From positions 36,263-100,262 of the forward strand of contig JANWWA010000003.1 of NCBI GenBank assembly GCA_025056565.1: a stretch of DNA of 64,000 nucleotides, in the 5' to 3' direction. The notes beneath the pieces are model-generated. The model had not been told where the DNA came from and ran no database searches. It saw only the letters and a program-made list of their open reading frames with translations. Position numbers and translations under genes: made by a program. The stretch comes from Chloroherpetonaceae bacterium (GTDB lineage Bacteria > Bacteroidota > Chlorobiia > Chlorobiales > Thermochlorobacteraceae). Of this stretch, positions 52,730 to 62,303 are shown piece after piece. Positions within the stretch are counted from its first letter, which is position 1, and every line of letters starts with the position of its first letter.

Positions 52730-53848
52730 TTAATTGGCTGCAACAGGTTCTGTCTTTTTCAGGAAGCGTTCTACGACTTGCAGCAGCTCGCCATCTTTGA
52801 ACGGCTTAGTAAGATAGTCATTTGCACCTGCATGCAAGCCTAAGTTCTTATCAATTTCAGCATCTTTGGCAGAAAGCATCACAATAGGAGCATCTTTGAT
52901 TTTCTCATACTCGGCATCGGTGCGAATCGTTTTGCAGATTTTCAGCCCTGTAGTGTCAGGCAGCATGACATCCAGCAAGATAAGATCAGGCTGATGTTGC
53001 AGGGCTAGCTCAAGTGCGGTCTTACCATTTTCAGCAGTAATCAAGCTGTAGCCTGTCTCTGAGAGTGCCATCTGAATGGTTTTCAGAATCACTTTGCTGT
53101 CGTCAACAGCCAGAATCTTCTTGCGTGTATCTTTTTGCGGTTCGACGATTTCAACCCACTTGCCATCAAGCAACACGACCAGACACTTTAGAACGGTTAC
53201 TTCTTCCATTCGGAGCTTGAGAGCCAGTGTCTTAATATCGGTCTTGCCGTCAATTGCCAAGAAGACTTTCCATTCCGCCAGCTTGAGTGAGATTTCATTT
53301 TTCTCCTCTTCACCGCGCTTCGTAATGCGGGGGACAGCATCGAGATTAGGAATGCGTTGGCGCACCAATTCCAGCTCATCGACTTTCACGGAAGCCGAAA
53401 GCATAATGCTTTGAATATCAACGCCGTGGCTTAGCCCTTGAACAGTCAGCGGAGCATCGGGGTCGAAGGCCACCTTTGCACTTTTCTCTTGCAGCAACTC
53501 TGTAATAACCCGTTCAATCTGAATGCGAATAGCTTTGACGAGCTTTGGCGCATCGACTTTCTTCATAGCCAGAAGAATTTGCTCAATGCGCTTGTCACGG
53601 TGCTGCTTTTGAAGTGCAATTGCTTGGTCTAAGTCGGCGCGTGAAATCATATTCTCCTCTAAGAGAATAGCGCCTAAGTCTTCACGACCTGTATCAACGG
53701 CAATCACAAGCCCGTTGCGGAAGAAGACTTTCTTCTGAACACTGCCATCGTCAAGTGTAACAATCATTGCGCCAGTTTTCTTCATCTGGCGAATGAGTTG
53801 TAGCATCTCTGTAATCGTCCAGCCCTTGATATTTCCGACAAATGACAT
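52730..53848 (-). CDS. PatA/PilG-like regulator: DUF4388 domain plus C-terminal receiver
   Basis: 372 residues. The N-terminal DUF4388 domain (~1-115) reads FVGNIKGWTITEMLQLIRQM, KTGAMIVTLDD and KKVFFRNGLVIAVDTGREDL. A middle region (~120-240) is helical (winged-helix-like KTDIKTLALKLRMEEVTVLK). The receiver (~243-365) has DDS pocket (249-251), Asp293 in LLDVMLPDTTG and Lys348 in DYLTKPFKDGE. This architecture is that of PatA/PilG regulators, the first genes of cyanobacterial-type taxis operons. First gene of the operon, behind a 433-base gap. Confidence 0.92.
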   Translation of the reverse strand: MSFVGNIKGWTITEMLQLIRQMKKTGAMIVTLDDGSVQKKVFFRNGLVIAVDTGREDLGAILLEENMISRADLDQAIALQKQHRDKRIEQILLAMKKVDAPKLVKAIRIQIERVITELLQEKSAKVAFDPDAPLTVQGLSHGVDIQSIMLSASVKVDELELVRQRIPNLDAVPRITKRGEEEKNEISLKLAEWKVFLAIDGKTDIKTLALKLRMEEVTVLKCLVVLLDGKWVEIVEPQKDTRKKILAVDDSKVILKTIQMALSETGYSLITAENGKTALELALQHQPDLILLDVMLPDTTGLKICKTIRTDAEYEKIKDAPIVMLSAKDAEIDKNLGLHAGANDYLTKPFKDGELLQVVERFLKKTEPVAAN

Positions 53849-54281
53849 ACTGGCCCAAGTTTTCGTGAGGTGCGTTCAGTGATTAGTCAGTTTGATGCGT
53901 TTGATGCGTGCTGCGCTCAGGCACAATATATACTTGGTACTGCAAAATATCAAAGGCATACAATGCAGGTGCAGCGTAAAACAGTGTAGGTGTCGTGTTG
54001 GAGGTATGCTTGCAATGCTTAATGTAGCATACAATGCTCTGAGCATATTCGAACAGCGTTGAAGGCTTTGCTGTGCAGCTTGTCAGGGTCAAAGTCGCTG
54101 GTAAAATTGGTGGCGACACTCTATAACCAGCGAGTGACGGCTGACACCAATTTGAAACCAGCTTACGAGTTTCGGTGAAGTTTTGCGAAAGGGTTAGTTG
54201 CGAAAGGTAACGGTGGAAACCTGCACTTTTGAGTCTTTTGCGGTTTTGGGGTTAGGTGAAAGGATATTACGAAAGGTAAAG
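53849..54281. other. 433-base gap upstream of the chemosensory operon, with short repeats
   Basis: No convincing gene. It contains a perfect tandem of TTTGATGCG (53891-53899 and 53900-53908) and two copies of the 11-base GCATACAATGC (53956-53966 and 54027-54037). It also has a cluster of GCGAAAGG/ACGAAAGGTAA-like copies at 54180-54280, near the tRNA-Gln 3' end. These could be regulator sites for the operon. A near-match to the -7 box (TATATTG) is present on the minus strand near 53920-53930, but I cannot fix a promoter. Confidence 0.45.
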
Positions 54282-54353
54282 TTGAGGAGGCAGGATTCGA
54301 ACCTGCGGTAGCCTGATCCAGAGTCAGGTGCCTTACCACTTGGCTACTCCTCA
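54282..54353 (-). tRNA. tRNA-Gln (anticodon CTG)
   Basis: Reading the minus strand, acceptor TGAGGAG pairs with CTCCTCA with discriminator A at 54282. The D-arm AGCC..GGTAAGGC is present, the anticodon stem CCTGA/TCAGG encloses loop CTCTGGA (anticodon CTG), and the T-arm contains GGTTCGAATCC. The weak U1-A72 first pair is a Gln identity feature. CCA is not encoded. Confidence 0.95.
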
Positions 54354-54444
54354 ATCGCTCAAGCAGCTTAGAGTCGCAGAGCAATCCGCACTGCTTAGCT
54401 CTTCACCTAATCTACTCTCTCGAGAATACTGGAAAAACCTTATG

Positions 54445-54519
54445 TGCACCCGTGAGGACTCGAACCTCAGACCTTCTGATCCGTAGTCAGATGCTCTAAT
54501 CCAACTGAGCTACGGGTGC
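54445..54519 (-). tRNA. tRNA-Arg (anticodon ACG)
   Basis: On the minus strand, acceptor GCACCCG pairs with CGGGTGC, discriminator A at 54445. The D-arm TAGCTCAGTTGGATTAGAGC is present, the anticodon stem TCTGA/TCAGA encloses loop CTACGGA (anticodon ACG, A34 expected to be inosine), and the T-arm has GGTTCGAGTCC. It lies 91 bases upstream of tRNA-Gln on the same strand. Confidence 0.96.
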
Positions 54520-54619
54520 AAAACCAAAAGGACTTAAAGATATAGCATTCGACCAGTTTTTCAAAATACGCTAATTGCAAGTCAAGTTTCCAGCTAACAA
54601 AATCAGAACCGCACCCTGC

Positions 54620-56572
54620 TTAGAATCGCCAGCGAACAAACGCTTCAATCGCTTCGTATTCAGGAAGACCCAGTTTGTCATAAAGTCTTGCCGTGTTACG
54701 GTTACGATCTTCAGCACGCTGCCAAAACTCACGACTGTCAGCACCAGGAAAGCGAGCGCTGTCTTTCTGCGACTGATGCTTGAAAATTGCGCGGCGCTTA
54801 CGCAACAGTTCATCAGGACTGAGCGGCACTGCCATCTCAATTTCCGATAAATCCCACTCTTGCCATGCACCACGATACAGCCACACATAACAATCTTTCA
54901 TCCACTCGTGATGCTTGATGCGCTCAATCGCACGAAATAGCGCGTCCAAGCAAACGCGATGCGTGCCGTGTGGGTCAGAAAGGTCACCTGCAGCATAGAT
55001 TTGATGTGGCTTAACGCGCTCCATCACGTCAATCATGATTCTAATATCTTCTTCACTGAGTGGCTTTTTCTTGACACGACCAGTTTGGTAGAATGGTAAG
55101 TCCAAAAAGTAGATACGATCTTCTGGAATGCCACAATACCGACAAGCTGCTTTGGCTTCGCCACGCCGAATCAAAGTCTTGATTTTTTGAACGGCTTCGG
55201 AGTCTATATCGGTCGGCGCTTTCTTGCGAAGAGAGTCAGAGACTTCCTGATAGATTCTTTGCGCAGCCTCGCTGCCTTGCAAACCGAAAAGCTCGTTGAA
55301 GTCACGCACGAAATCAGCAAAGCGAATGGCATCTTCATCAAACACGGCGATGTTACCAGAGGTTTGGTAAGCAACATGCACCTCGTGTCCCTGCTCAACC
55401 AAGCGAATGAGTGTGCCGCCCATTGAGATAACATCATCATCGGGATGCGGACTGAAAATAAGCACGCGCTTCGGGAAAGGTTTGGCACGCTCAGGGCGGT
55501 GACTATCGTCTGCGTTAGGTTTTCCGCCCGGCCAACCAGTAATCGTGTGCTGCATTTGATTGAACACATCTATGTTAATCGTGTAAGCAGGGCCGCGTTC
55601 AGTCAGCAAGTCGCCCATTCCATGCTCACGGTAGTCTTCATCGGTAAGTTTAAGAATAGGCTTCTCCAACGTTTGCGATAGCCACACAACGGCAGCACGT
55701 GTGAGCTTGTCTGTCCAGTTGACTTCACCGAGTAGCCAAGGGGTTTTAATGCGTGTCAGTTCCGCAGCAGAGGCAGTGTCAAGCACAATCGTTGCATTCG
55801 GGTGCTCTTGCAAAAATGAAGCAGTTACACTTTCCGTGACAGGACCCTCGACCGCTTTTCGAACAATGCTGGCTTTGCCCTCACCCCATGCCATGAGGAT
55901 AATGCGCTTTGCTTGCAAAATAGTGCCTACGCCCATCGTAATTGCCTTGCGCGGCACATTTTCTTCGCCGAAAAAGTCGCTGGCAGCATCAAGACGCGTG
56001 ATACGGTCGAGCGTAACAAGACGCGTGCGGGAGTCTTTTTTAGAGCCCGGCTCATTGAAACCAATGTGTCCTGTGCGACCGATGCCCAGAATCTGGAGGT
56101 CAATACCACCCGCAGCTTGGATTTTGCCCTCATACATCGCGCAGTAGTCTGCCACTTTCTCGCGCGGCACCGTGCCATCAGGAATGTGAATGTTCTCGGG
56201 CAAAATGTCAATGTGGTCAAAAAGGTGTTCGTGCATAAAACGCACATAGCTCTGCAGCGAATCGGGCTGCATAGGGTAGTATTCATCAAGATTGAATGTG
56301 ATGACATTTTTGAAGGACAGGCCCTCTTCACGGTGCAAGCGCACCAATTCTTCATAGACGGTAACGGGGGTTGAGCCTGTTGCTAATCCGAGCACTGTAG
56401 GTTTGCCTGAGGCGGCTTTCTGGCGAATAAGATCAGCAATTTCATTTGCAACTGCACGAGAAGCCGATTTCGAGTCGGGATAAATGACTGTAAAGATCTT
56501 TTCAAGGCGACGCATCTCAGGACTGGCATAGAGTGGCTCTGCCACGGTCGCATCAGAGAACTGCAGCATCAT
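54620..56572 (-). CDS. Fused glucosamine-6-phosphate deaminase (NagB) and PIG-L-type deacetylase
   Basis: 650 residues. Residues ~25-290 are NagB: LGLATGSTPVTVYEELVRLH, FNLDEYYPM and GIGRTGHIGFNEPGS with the catalytic acidic residue. NagB turns glucosamine-6-P into fructose-6-P and ammonia. Residues ~370-640 are a PIG-L/LmbE deacetylase with zinc motifs SPHPDDDVISMGGTL and PHGTHRVCL. The linker has a Pro-rich stretch. The fusion is known in Bacteroidota, where PIG-L might deacetylate an N-acetyl-amino sugar feeding the deaminase. A second start one codon downstream is possible. Its promoter region is the gap 56573-56861. Confidence 0.92.
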   Translation of the reverse strand: MMLQFSDATVAEPLYASPEMRRLEKIFTVIYPDSKSASRAVANEIADLIRQKAASGKPTVLGLATGSTPVTVYEELVRLHREEGLSFKNVITFNLDEYYPMQPDSLQSYVRFMHEHLFDHIDILPENIHIPDGTVPREKVADYCAMYEGKIQAAGGIDLQILGIGRTGHIGFNEPGSKKDSRTRLVTLDRITRLDAASDFFGEENVPRKAITMGVGTILQAKRIILMAWGEGKASIVRKAVEGPVTESVTASFLQEHPNATIVLDTASAAELTRIKTPWLLGEVNWTDKLTRAAVVWLSQTLEKPILKLTDEDYREHGMGDLLTERGPAYTINIDVFNQMQHTITGWPGGKPNADDSHRPERAKPFPKRVLIFSPHPDDDVISMGGTLIRLVEQGHEVHVAYQTSGNIAVFDEDAIRFADFVRDFNELFGLQGSEAAQRIYQEVSDSLRKKAPTDIDSEAVQKIKTLIRRGEAKAACRYCGIPEDRIYFLDLPFYQTGRVKKKPLSEEDIRIMIDVMERVKPHQIYAAGDLSDPHGTHRVCLDALFRAIERIKHHEWMKDCYVWLYRGAWQEWDLSEIEMAVPLSPDELLRKRRAIFKHQSQKDSARFPGADSREFWQRAEDRNRNTARLYDKLGLPEYEAIEAFVRWRF

Positions 56573-56861
56573 ATCACTAAGTAAGCGGTTGGTTAAAGAG
56601 AGAAGTTTTGCTCTAAAACTCTACAACAGTAGTGCGAAATTTAAGGGAATTATGATTTTTCAAACAAAGTGTTATTTTCGCCGCCAAACATAAGGAGAAA
56701 GGTGAGCAGGCAGTTAGCTTATCACTCCATAGTAATCAAGTTGTGTAGTCTGATGTCATCTTCTCAGAAGCAAAGCCTCAGGCGTGGGACAACGGGGTTC
56801 CCCTTTAAGCACCTTTTCTTCCAATTAATCTATGCAACTCAAAAAACGAGGAGACAGCAAT

Positions 56862-59800
56862 ATGATGCAGTTCAGTTGGCTTTGGCGAAGTTGCAACTTC
56901 GCACAACCCCGACGCACATTTCTCCCCAGTCTGTTGCTTCTAATGCTCTGGCTCTTGCCCTCACTGGCTTTGGCACAGCAGCTTCGATACACCATTAGCG
57001 GAAAAGTGCTCGAAAGCGGCACTCGCCAACCTGTGGCAGGCGCAACGGTGCGTATTGAGAACACCGTGCTGGGCACACCGACCGACCGAGACGGTAACTT
57101 TACACTCACTGCCTCGCTGCAGCCCGGTACTTACACCCTTAGCGTAAGTTATATTGGCTTCAAACGCCGACTGGTTCGCCTGACGCTCGGCGACAACAAT
57201 CAGGTTAAGCTCGAAGACATCTTGCTAGAAGAAGATGCGGCACGTGCTGAAGAAGTGGTAGTAACAGGCACTTCCACGCTCACCAGCAAAAAAGAGCTCG
57301 GCAATGCCATTTCAACCGTAACAGCACGAGAAATTCAGAACGGCGCTGCGCAGCAAATCGACCAAGCATTGCAGGGGAAAATTCCAGGGGCGATGATTAA
57401 TCAAAATTCAGGTAACCCGGGCGGCAGCATTTCTATTCAGCTACGCGGCGCCAACACCATTCTGGGTAATACGGAACCGCTCTACATTATTGATGGAGTC
57501 ATCGTCAACAACGACCGTAACGTGCTGCTCAACTTGGGCGGCTATGTGCAGAACCGCTTGGTAGACTTGAATCCAAACGATATCGAGCGCATTGAGGTGG
57601 TCAAAGGGGCCGCAGCGGCTGCAATTTATGGCTCGCGTGCCAACAATGGCGTCATTCAAATTTTCACCAAACGCGGCTCAGCGGGCGAACCAAAAATTGA
57701 ATACAGCACACGCTTCAATTTTGACCAAGTGCGCAAGCGCTTGCCGATTAATGACTATCCATTCCTAGACCCAGTTGGCACTCCGAATCCGCGCCCAACG
57801 CAGCGCTTTGACTACCAAGATTTCTTCTTTCAGAACGCATACGGCACGGAGCAGTATCTCTCTGTCTCAGGCGGTTCGGGTAACACAAACTACTTTCTTT
57901 CAGGCTCTTATCTGGGCAACCAAGGTATCATCAAGGGCACAGCGATTCAACGCACCAGTGTGCGCGGTAACTTCGACCAGGTCCTGACCAGTTGGGCACG
58001 CGTCTCACTGAACCTCAATTACAACTATACCGAAACACAAGACAAGGCTAACAATGCGACTTCTGGCAACGATGGGGTGCTGGTAGGTTTTGTCTTTGGC
58101 AACACGGCAATAGACCCGCGCCCGAATGCACTGGGCGAGTATCCCAGCACCCGAAGTGCAACAGGCATTGCACTAGCAAATCCGCTTGAAGTCATTGACC
58201 GCTTCCGCTACACACAAGCGACCAATCGTTTTGTAGGCAGTGCGCGACTGGATATTGCGCCTTTCGACGGCTTTAGTGCCGATGCCACATTTGGCTATGA
58301 CACTTACACCCAAAATGGCACGATTTCCATTCCGCCCGGAAATACTTCATTTGACTTCCGCAACGGCTTCCAGCGTTTCGCCACACAGAGCGTGCGTCAA
58401 GTCAACATTGACATCAATGCCCGCTACTTCCGTGAGCTGACTGAGTGGCTGAAATCCACAACGCTGGTCGGCGGCACTATGCAATACGATGAGACGGACA
58501 TCTTAGGCTCACAAACCATCAACACCACACCGAATGTTGAAATCGTCGGTGGCGGCGTAACCACCGTCGCAAGCGAGACCCGTGATGTAGCGCGCACAAT
58601 TTATGGCGCATTCATCCAGCAAACCTTTGGTGTAGCTGACCGATTTTTTCTCACAGGAGCAATTCGGATGGATGCCTCATCGGTCTTCGGAAAAGATGAA
58701 CGCTTCCAATTTTTCCCGAAGGTCAGTGCGTCATATGTGCTGTCTGAAGAACCGTTCTGGAAAGAATCAGAGATTGCAAAGACGATAAACAATGTCAAAC
58801 TGCGTGCTGCACTGGGCTTTTCAGGCGGTCTGACAGTCATCGGTGCATTCGATCGCTTCACGAACTACTCACCGACCACCTACGACGGCAAAGCAGCGAT
58901 TTTGCCCAGCGCGCTGCTTGGCTCACCAACTATCCGACCAGAACGCCAGCGCGAAGTAGAAGTAGGTATTGATGCAACATTCCTCAACGACCGTATTGGC
59001 ATTGAGCTAACATATTACGACAAACTGCTGACCGACCTACTCATTCGCCGCAACATTGCTGCATCGACGGGGTTTAGTCAGCAGCTCGACAATGTGGGCA
59101 CAGTCTCCAATCGTGGGCTGGAAGTGCTACTGCGCACAACACCTGTGCAAACCAGTGATTTGCGCTGGGACGCAACGATTAATTTCTTCTTCAATCGCAA
59201 TGAAGTCATTGATACCAAAGGTGGCATCATTGCGCTGGGTGTTTATGGCTTCTCTTCAGCCATTAATGGTTACCCGCTGGGAGTATTCTACGCCAGTGCC
59301 TACAAGCGCGATGCCAACGGTAATATTCAGTTTAGTCCCGATGGCGTGCCGCTTCGGCAGCTCAATCCTGATGGCACGGTGCAGAACAAGGTTATTGGCG
59401 ACCCTAACCCAGACTGGCAGGCAACGGTCATCAATGAGCTGTCGTGGCGAGAGTTTTCGTTTCGTGTGCAGATTGATATTCTGCAAGGGCGACAAGTGCT
59501 GAATTTTACCAATCGCAATGGCGAGCAGAACCAAGTGCTGGCTGGCTACCGTGATGTGCTGGAAGGCAAAAAACCAGCAGGCTACTACACCAATCCACGC
59601 TTTGCAGTTGAGCCAGAGAATCCCGGTGTGTTCCGCATCATTGAACACTGGGTGGAAGATGGCTCATATGTCAAGATTCGTGAAGCTTCGCTGTTTTACA
59701 ACTTTACCAATTTCTTCGGCATCAGAAGTGGGCAAATCGGCTTAATCGGGCGCAACCTGTTCTCGTTTGACCGCTACAACGGCTACGACCCTGAGCTGAA

Positions 59801-59894
59801 TGCCTTTGCTCGGCAAGGGGTGCCAACAGGCGCCGATGATACGGAAACGCCGATTCCGCGCAGTCTCTCTATTGCGCTTCGCATCAACTTCTAA
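56862..59894 (+). CDS. SusC/RagA-type TonB-dependent outer-membrane receptor
   Basis: 1010 residues from the ATG at 56862, preceded by GAGGAG (56849-56854); an ATG at 56832 is less likely. The signal peptide ends at SLALAQ. An N-terminal carboxypeptidase-regulatory-like domain (TISGKVLESGTRQPVAGATV, GTPTDRDGNFTLTA) is followed by the plug (PGGSISIQLRGANTILGN, then PLYIIDGVIVNN and VEVVKGAAAAAIYGSRANNG). The barrel ends in RSLSIALRINF with a terminal Phe. SusC pairs with a SusD surface lipoprotein to import glycans or other oligomers; the SusD gene is next. Substrate is unknown and no glycoside hydrolase adjoins. Confidence 0.95.
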   Translation: MMQFSWLWRSCNFAQPRRTFLPSLLLLMLWLLPSLALAQQLRYTISGKVLESGTRQPVAGATVRIENTVLGTPTDRDGNFTLTASLQPGTYTLSVSYIGFKRRLVRLTLGDNNQVKLEDILLEEDAARAEEVVVTGTSTLTSKKELGNAISTVTAREIQNGAAQQIDQALQGKIPGAMINQNSGNPGGSISIQLRGANTILGNTEPLYIIDGVIVNNDRNVLLNLGGYVQNRLVDLNPNDIERIEVVKGAAAAAIYGSRANNGVIQIFTKRGSAGEPKIEYSTRFNFDQVRKRLPINDYPFLDPVGTPNPRPTQRFDYQDFFFQNAYGTEQYLSVSGGSGNTNYFLSGSYLGNQGIIKGTAIQRTSVRGNFDQVLTSWARVSLNLNYNYTETQDKANNATSGNDGVLVGFVFGNTAIDPRPNALGEYPSTRSATGIALANPLEVIDRFRYTQATNRFVGSARLDIAPFDGFSADATFGYDTYTQNGTISIPPGNTSFDFRNGFQRFATQSVRQVNIDINARYFRELTEWLKSTTLVGGTMQYDETDILGSQTINTTPNVEIVGGGVTTVASETRDVARTIYGAFIQQTFGVADRFFLTGAIRMDASSVFGKDERFQFFPKVSASYVLSEEPFWKESEIAKTINNVKLRAALGFSGGLTVIGAFDRFTNYSPTTYDGKAAILPSALLGSPTIRPERQREVEVGIDATFLNDRIGIELTYYDKLLTDLLIRRNIAASTGFSQQLDNVGTVSNRGLEVLLRTTPVQTSDLRWDATINFFFNRNEVIDTKGGIIALGVYGFSSAINGYPLGVFYASAYKRDANGNIQFSPDGVPLRQLNPDGTVQNKVIGDPNPDWQATVINELSWREFSFRVQIDILQGRQVLNFTNRNGEQNQVLAGYRDVLEGKKPAGYYTNPRFAVEPENPGVFRIIEHWVEDGSYVKIREASLFYNFTNFFGIRSGQIGLIGRNLFSFDRYNGYDPELNAFARQGVPTGADDTETPIPRSLSIALRINF

Positions 59895-59918
59895 CCAGAT
59901 GAACGGAGGAATTCGAGT

Positions 59919-61310
59919 ATGACACACTTCACTTCAAAGCGAGCACTTTCCCTTTCTGCGACGCTTCTCAGCATTGTGCTCTCTACATGCCTCTTTTTTA
60001 GCTGCACGCTTGACCCCGTCAATCCAAACGCCGTAACCGAAGACAAAGCGCTAACAACGCGTGATGGCATTTTCAACACGGCGGTCGGCTTGCAGCGCTT
60101 CTTTGCGGTTGATTTGATGTCAGCCATCATTCGCACGCCCGGCACCACCAGCCGTGAGCTGGCTATTACACGCACCTTCATTAACCTCACTGACCTTGAA
60201 GCGGGCGGACAGGGTCTATCGAACGAAAACACCGACATTTTGGTGCTCTTTCAGAACCTTTGTCGCGCAATTGAAATCAGCAATCAGCTTATTGCGGCCA
60301 CGCCCAGCGTAACTGCTATTCCTGACAGCACACGCAATGGTATTCTGGCAATTGCACATTTGCATAAGGCGATGGCACTAAGCTACTTCATTCAGTATTT
60401 CGAGCAAGCACCGATTAACACAGATCGCCGAGAGCGGGCGGTGTATGCGCCACGCGCGCAAGTGTTAGCCGAAGCCTTACGCTCGCTTGACCAAGCTGAG
60501 CAACTTTTTGCCAGAGGTAACACAGCTCAACTGCGTGCAAATGTGCTAAGCTCTGGGTTGGATATGGTAAATACCATTCGCGCCTTTCGAGCACGCTGCC
60601 ACTTGATGGCAGGGAACTATCAAGCAGCAATTGATGCAGCAAATAGTGTCGACCTGACAGCACGCTCGCAGTTTGTCTATGATGCCGTCAGTCCTCAGAA
60701 CATTATGTGGCTCAACATTCTGACAGTAGGCGCAGGTGCAAACACAGCGGCAACCTCATATGCCTGCCGCGACAGTCTCGGCCTACCACCGCAGTTCTTT
60801 GAAGTAGCGGATAGCACTCGACGCAATTTCTTCTTAGGCTCGGTGCTCCGAACGCCAGCAGTGGGGGCCGCTGCACCACAATTTCACCATCGCAATCACT
60901 TGGGCTTTGGAGCACTGAACAATTCACCCATTCCAATCTATCGGCCTATTGAGATGATTCTCATTCGTGCCGAAGCAAATGTGCGGCTGGGGCGACTGGC
61001 AGACGCCGTAGCAGACATCAATCGCGTGCGGCAGAAGACAGGGCTAAACATTGCCTTCAATATCGGTGCAAATCCAAACCCTTACACAGGACCGCAAACC
61101 GAGCGCGCCTTGCTGGATGAAATTTACAAGCAACGCTGCATAGAGCTATATCTGTCTGGCTTACGAATGGAAGATGCGCGCCGCTTGGGCATCCCGGGTC
61201 CGCAGCCCGGACAGCCAATTCCCTCAACCACGCGCACACGAAACTTTTATCCTTATCCACGACGCGAGCGCGATAACAATCCAAACACACCGCCTGACCC
61301 AGTAATTTGA
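59919..61310 (+). CDS. SusD/RagB-type surface lipoprotein
   Basis: 463 residues. A lipobox (LFFSC) gives lipidated Cys at ~29, followed by TLDPVNPNAVTEDKALT, the usual start of the SusD N-domain. TPR-like helices follow (LFQNLCRAIEISNQLIAAT, LHKAMALSYFIQYFEQAP). The C-terminal RagB/SusD motif has RPIEMILIRAEANVRLG, LADAVADINRVRQKTG and EIYKQRCIELYLSGLRMEDARRLG. The strong ribosome site GGAGGA lies 8-13 bases upstream. It binds substrate for the SusC channel. A perfect terminator follows. Confidence 0.94.
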   Translation: MTHFTSKRALSLSATLLSIVLSTCLFFSCTLDPVNPNAVTEDKALTTRDGIFNTAVGLQRFFAVDLMSAIIRTPGTTSRELAITRTFINLTDLEAGGQGLSNENTDILVLFQNLCRAIEISNQLIAATPSVTAIPDSTRNGILAIAHLHKAMALSYFIQYFEQAPINTDRRERAVYAPRAQVLAEALRSLDQAEQLFARGNTAQLRANVLSSGLDMVNTIRAFRARCHLMAGNYQAAIDAANSVDLTARSQFVYDAVSPQNIMWLNILTVGAGANTAATSYACRDSLGLPPQFFEVADSTRRNFFLGSVLRTPAVGAAAPQFHHRNHLGFGALNNSPIPIYRPIEMILIRAEANVRLGRLADAVADINRVRQKTGLNIAFNIGANPNPYTGPQTERALLDEIYKQRCIELYLSGLRMEDARRLGIPGPQPGQPIPSTTRTRNFYPYPRRERDNNPNTPPDPVI

Positions 61311-61343
61311 AATCGGAACATCGGTGGGATTTGAGCAGAGACC

Positions 61344-61376
61344 GCGCTCTTGCCAACTTAGGCAAGAGCGCTTTTT
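61344..61376 (+). terminator. Intrinsic terminator after the SusC/SusD genes
   Basis: A perfect 11-base stem GCGCTCTTGCC (61344-61354) / GGCAAGAGCGC (61361-61371), loop AACTTA, followed by TTTTTG. Confidence 0.9.
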
Positions 61377-61463
61377 GTTGAAACGCATGCCGCCCAAGCA
61401 GAAAATTTTTCAGGAAACCGAACACCGTATTATTTTCCTTCGCCTTAAAAACAGTAGCGCAAT

Positions 61464-62303
61464 ATGGCCTGGTATAAGCGAGCAAAACCAGCAATTCTCA
61501 CTGAGCAGAAGCGCGATACGCCCGAAGGACTCTGGACAAAGTGCGACAACTGCGGGGCGATTATCCACCGCAAGCAGTTGGAAGACCATGTCTACACCTG
61601 CCCTGAGTGCGGCTATCACTTTCGCATTCCGCCGCAGAAGTATTTCGAGATTCTTTTTGACCGAGAAAAATTTGAGGAAATCGATGCGCACTTAAAGTCT
61701 GCTGACCCTTTAAACTTCGTGGACACGAAGCGCTACATTGACCGCATTGAGACAACTATCAAGAAAACAAAGGTGATGGATGCCTGTCGCACGGCGATTG
61801 GCACAATCGGTAGTCGAACCTGCGTGGTATCTGCAATGGATTTTGGCTTTATTGGTGGCTCAATGGGATCGGTGGTCGGCGAGAAAATTTCACGTGCGAT
61901 TGACAAGAGCATTGAACTGAATGCACCACTCATTATTATCTCCCAGTCAGGTGGTGCAAGAATGATGGAAGCGGCACTCTCTCTGATGCAGATGGCGAAA
62001 ACGGCTGCAAAGCTAACACGCCTCCATGAGCGCCGAATCCCGTACATTTCCTTGATGACGGACCCTACGACAGGCGGCGTAACCGCTTCATTTGCGATGC
62101 TAGGCGACTTTAACCTTGCTGAACCCGGCGCACTAATTGGCTTTGCTGGACCGAGAGTCATCAAAGAGACCATCCGTCGTGAGCTACCTGAGGGCTTCCA
62201 GAGCGCTGAATCCGTTAAAGAGCACGGCTTCATTGATTTCATCGTGCCAAGAAAAGAACTCAAGCAAAAGATTGAACAATTGCTGAGCCTTGTTTGCGAC
62301 TGA
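61464..62303 (+). CDS. accD: Acetyl-CoA carboxylase carboxyltransferase, beta subunit
   Basis: 279 residues. An N-terminal C4 zinc finger ([16 protein letters not shown], then [11 protein letters not shown]) precedes the carboxyltransferase crotonase-like fold: [60 protein letters not shown] and [13 protein letters not shown]. AccD pairs with AccA to make malonyl-CoA for fatty-acid synthesis. AccA is not adjacent. The stop overlaps the hemD start. Confidence 0.97.
   Translation: MAWYKRAKPAILTEQKRDTPEGLWTKCDNCGAIIHRKQLEDHVYTCPECGYHFRIPPQKYFEILFDREKFEEIDAHLKSADPLNFVDTKRYIDRIETTIKKTKVMDACRTAIGTIGSRTCVVSAMDFGFIGGSMGSVVGEKISRAIDKSIELNAPLIIISQSGGARMMEAALSLMQMAKTAAKLTRLHERRIPYISLMTDPTTGGVTASFAMLGDFNLAEPGALIGFAGPRVIKETIRRELPEGFQSAESVKEHGFIDFIVPRKELKQKIEQLLSLVCD

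Noticed and set aside
53883..54119. A 78-residue minus-strand frame in the gap upstream of the chemosensory operon
   Set aside because: No ribosome site, no hydrophobic or conserved pattern; spans repeat words; judged non-coding.
56794..56803. GGGGTTCCCC palindrome upstream of SusC as a terminator or operator
   Set aside because: The two-base loop makes a hairpin unlikely and there is no T-run; a ten-base palindrome alone is weak evidence for an operator.
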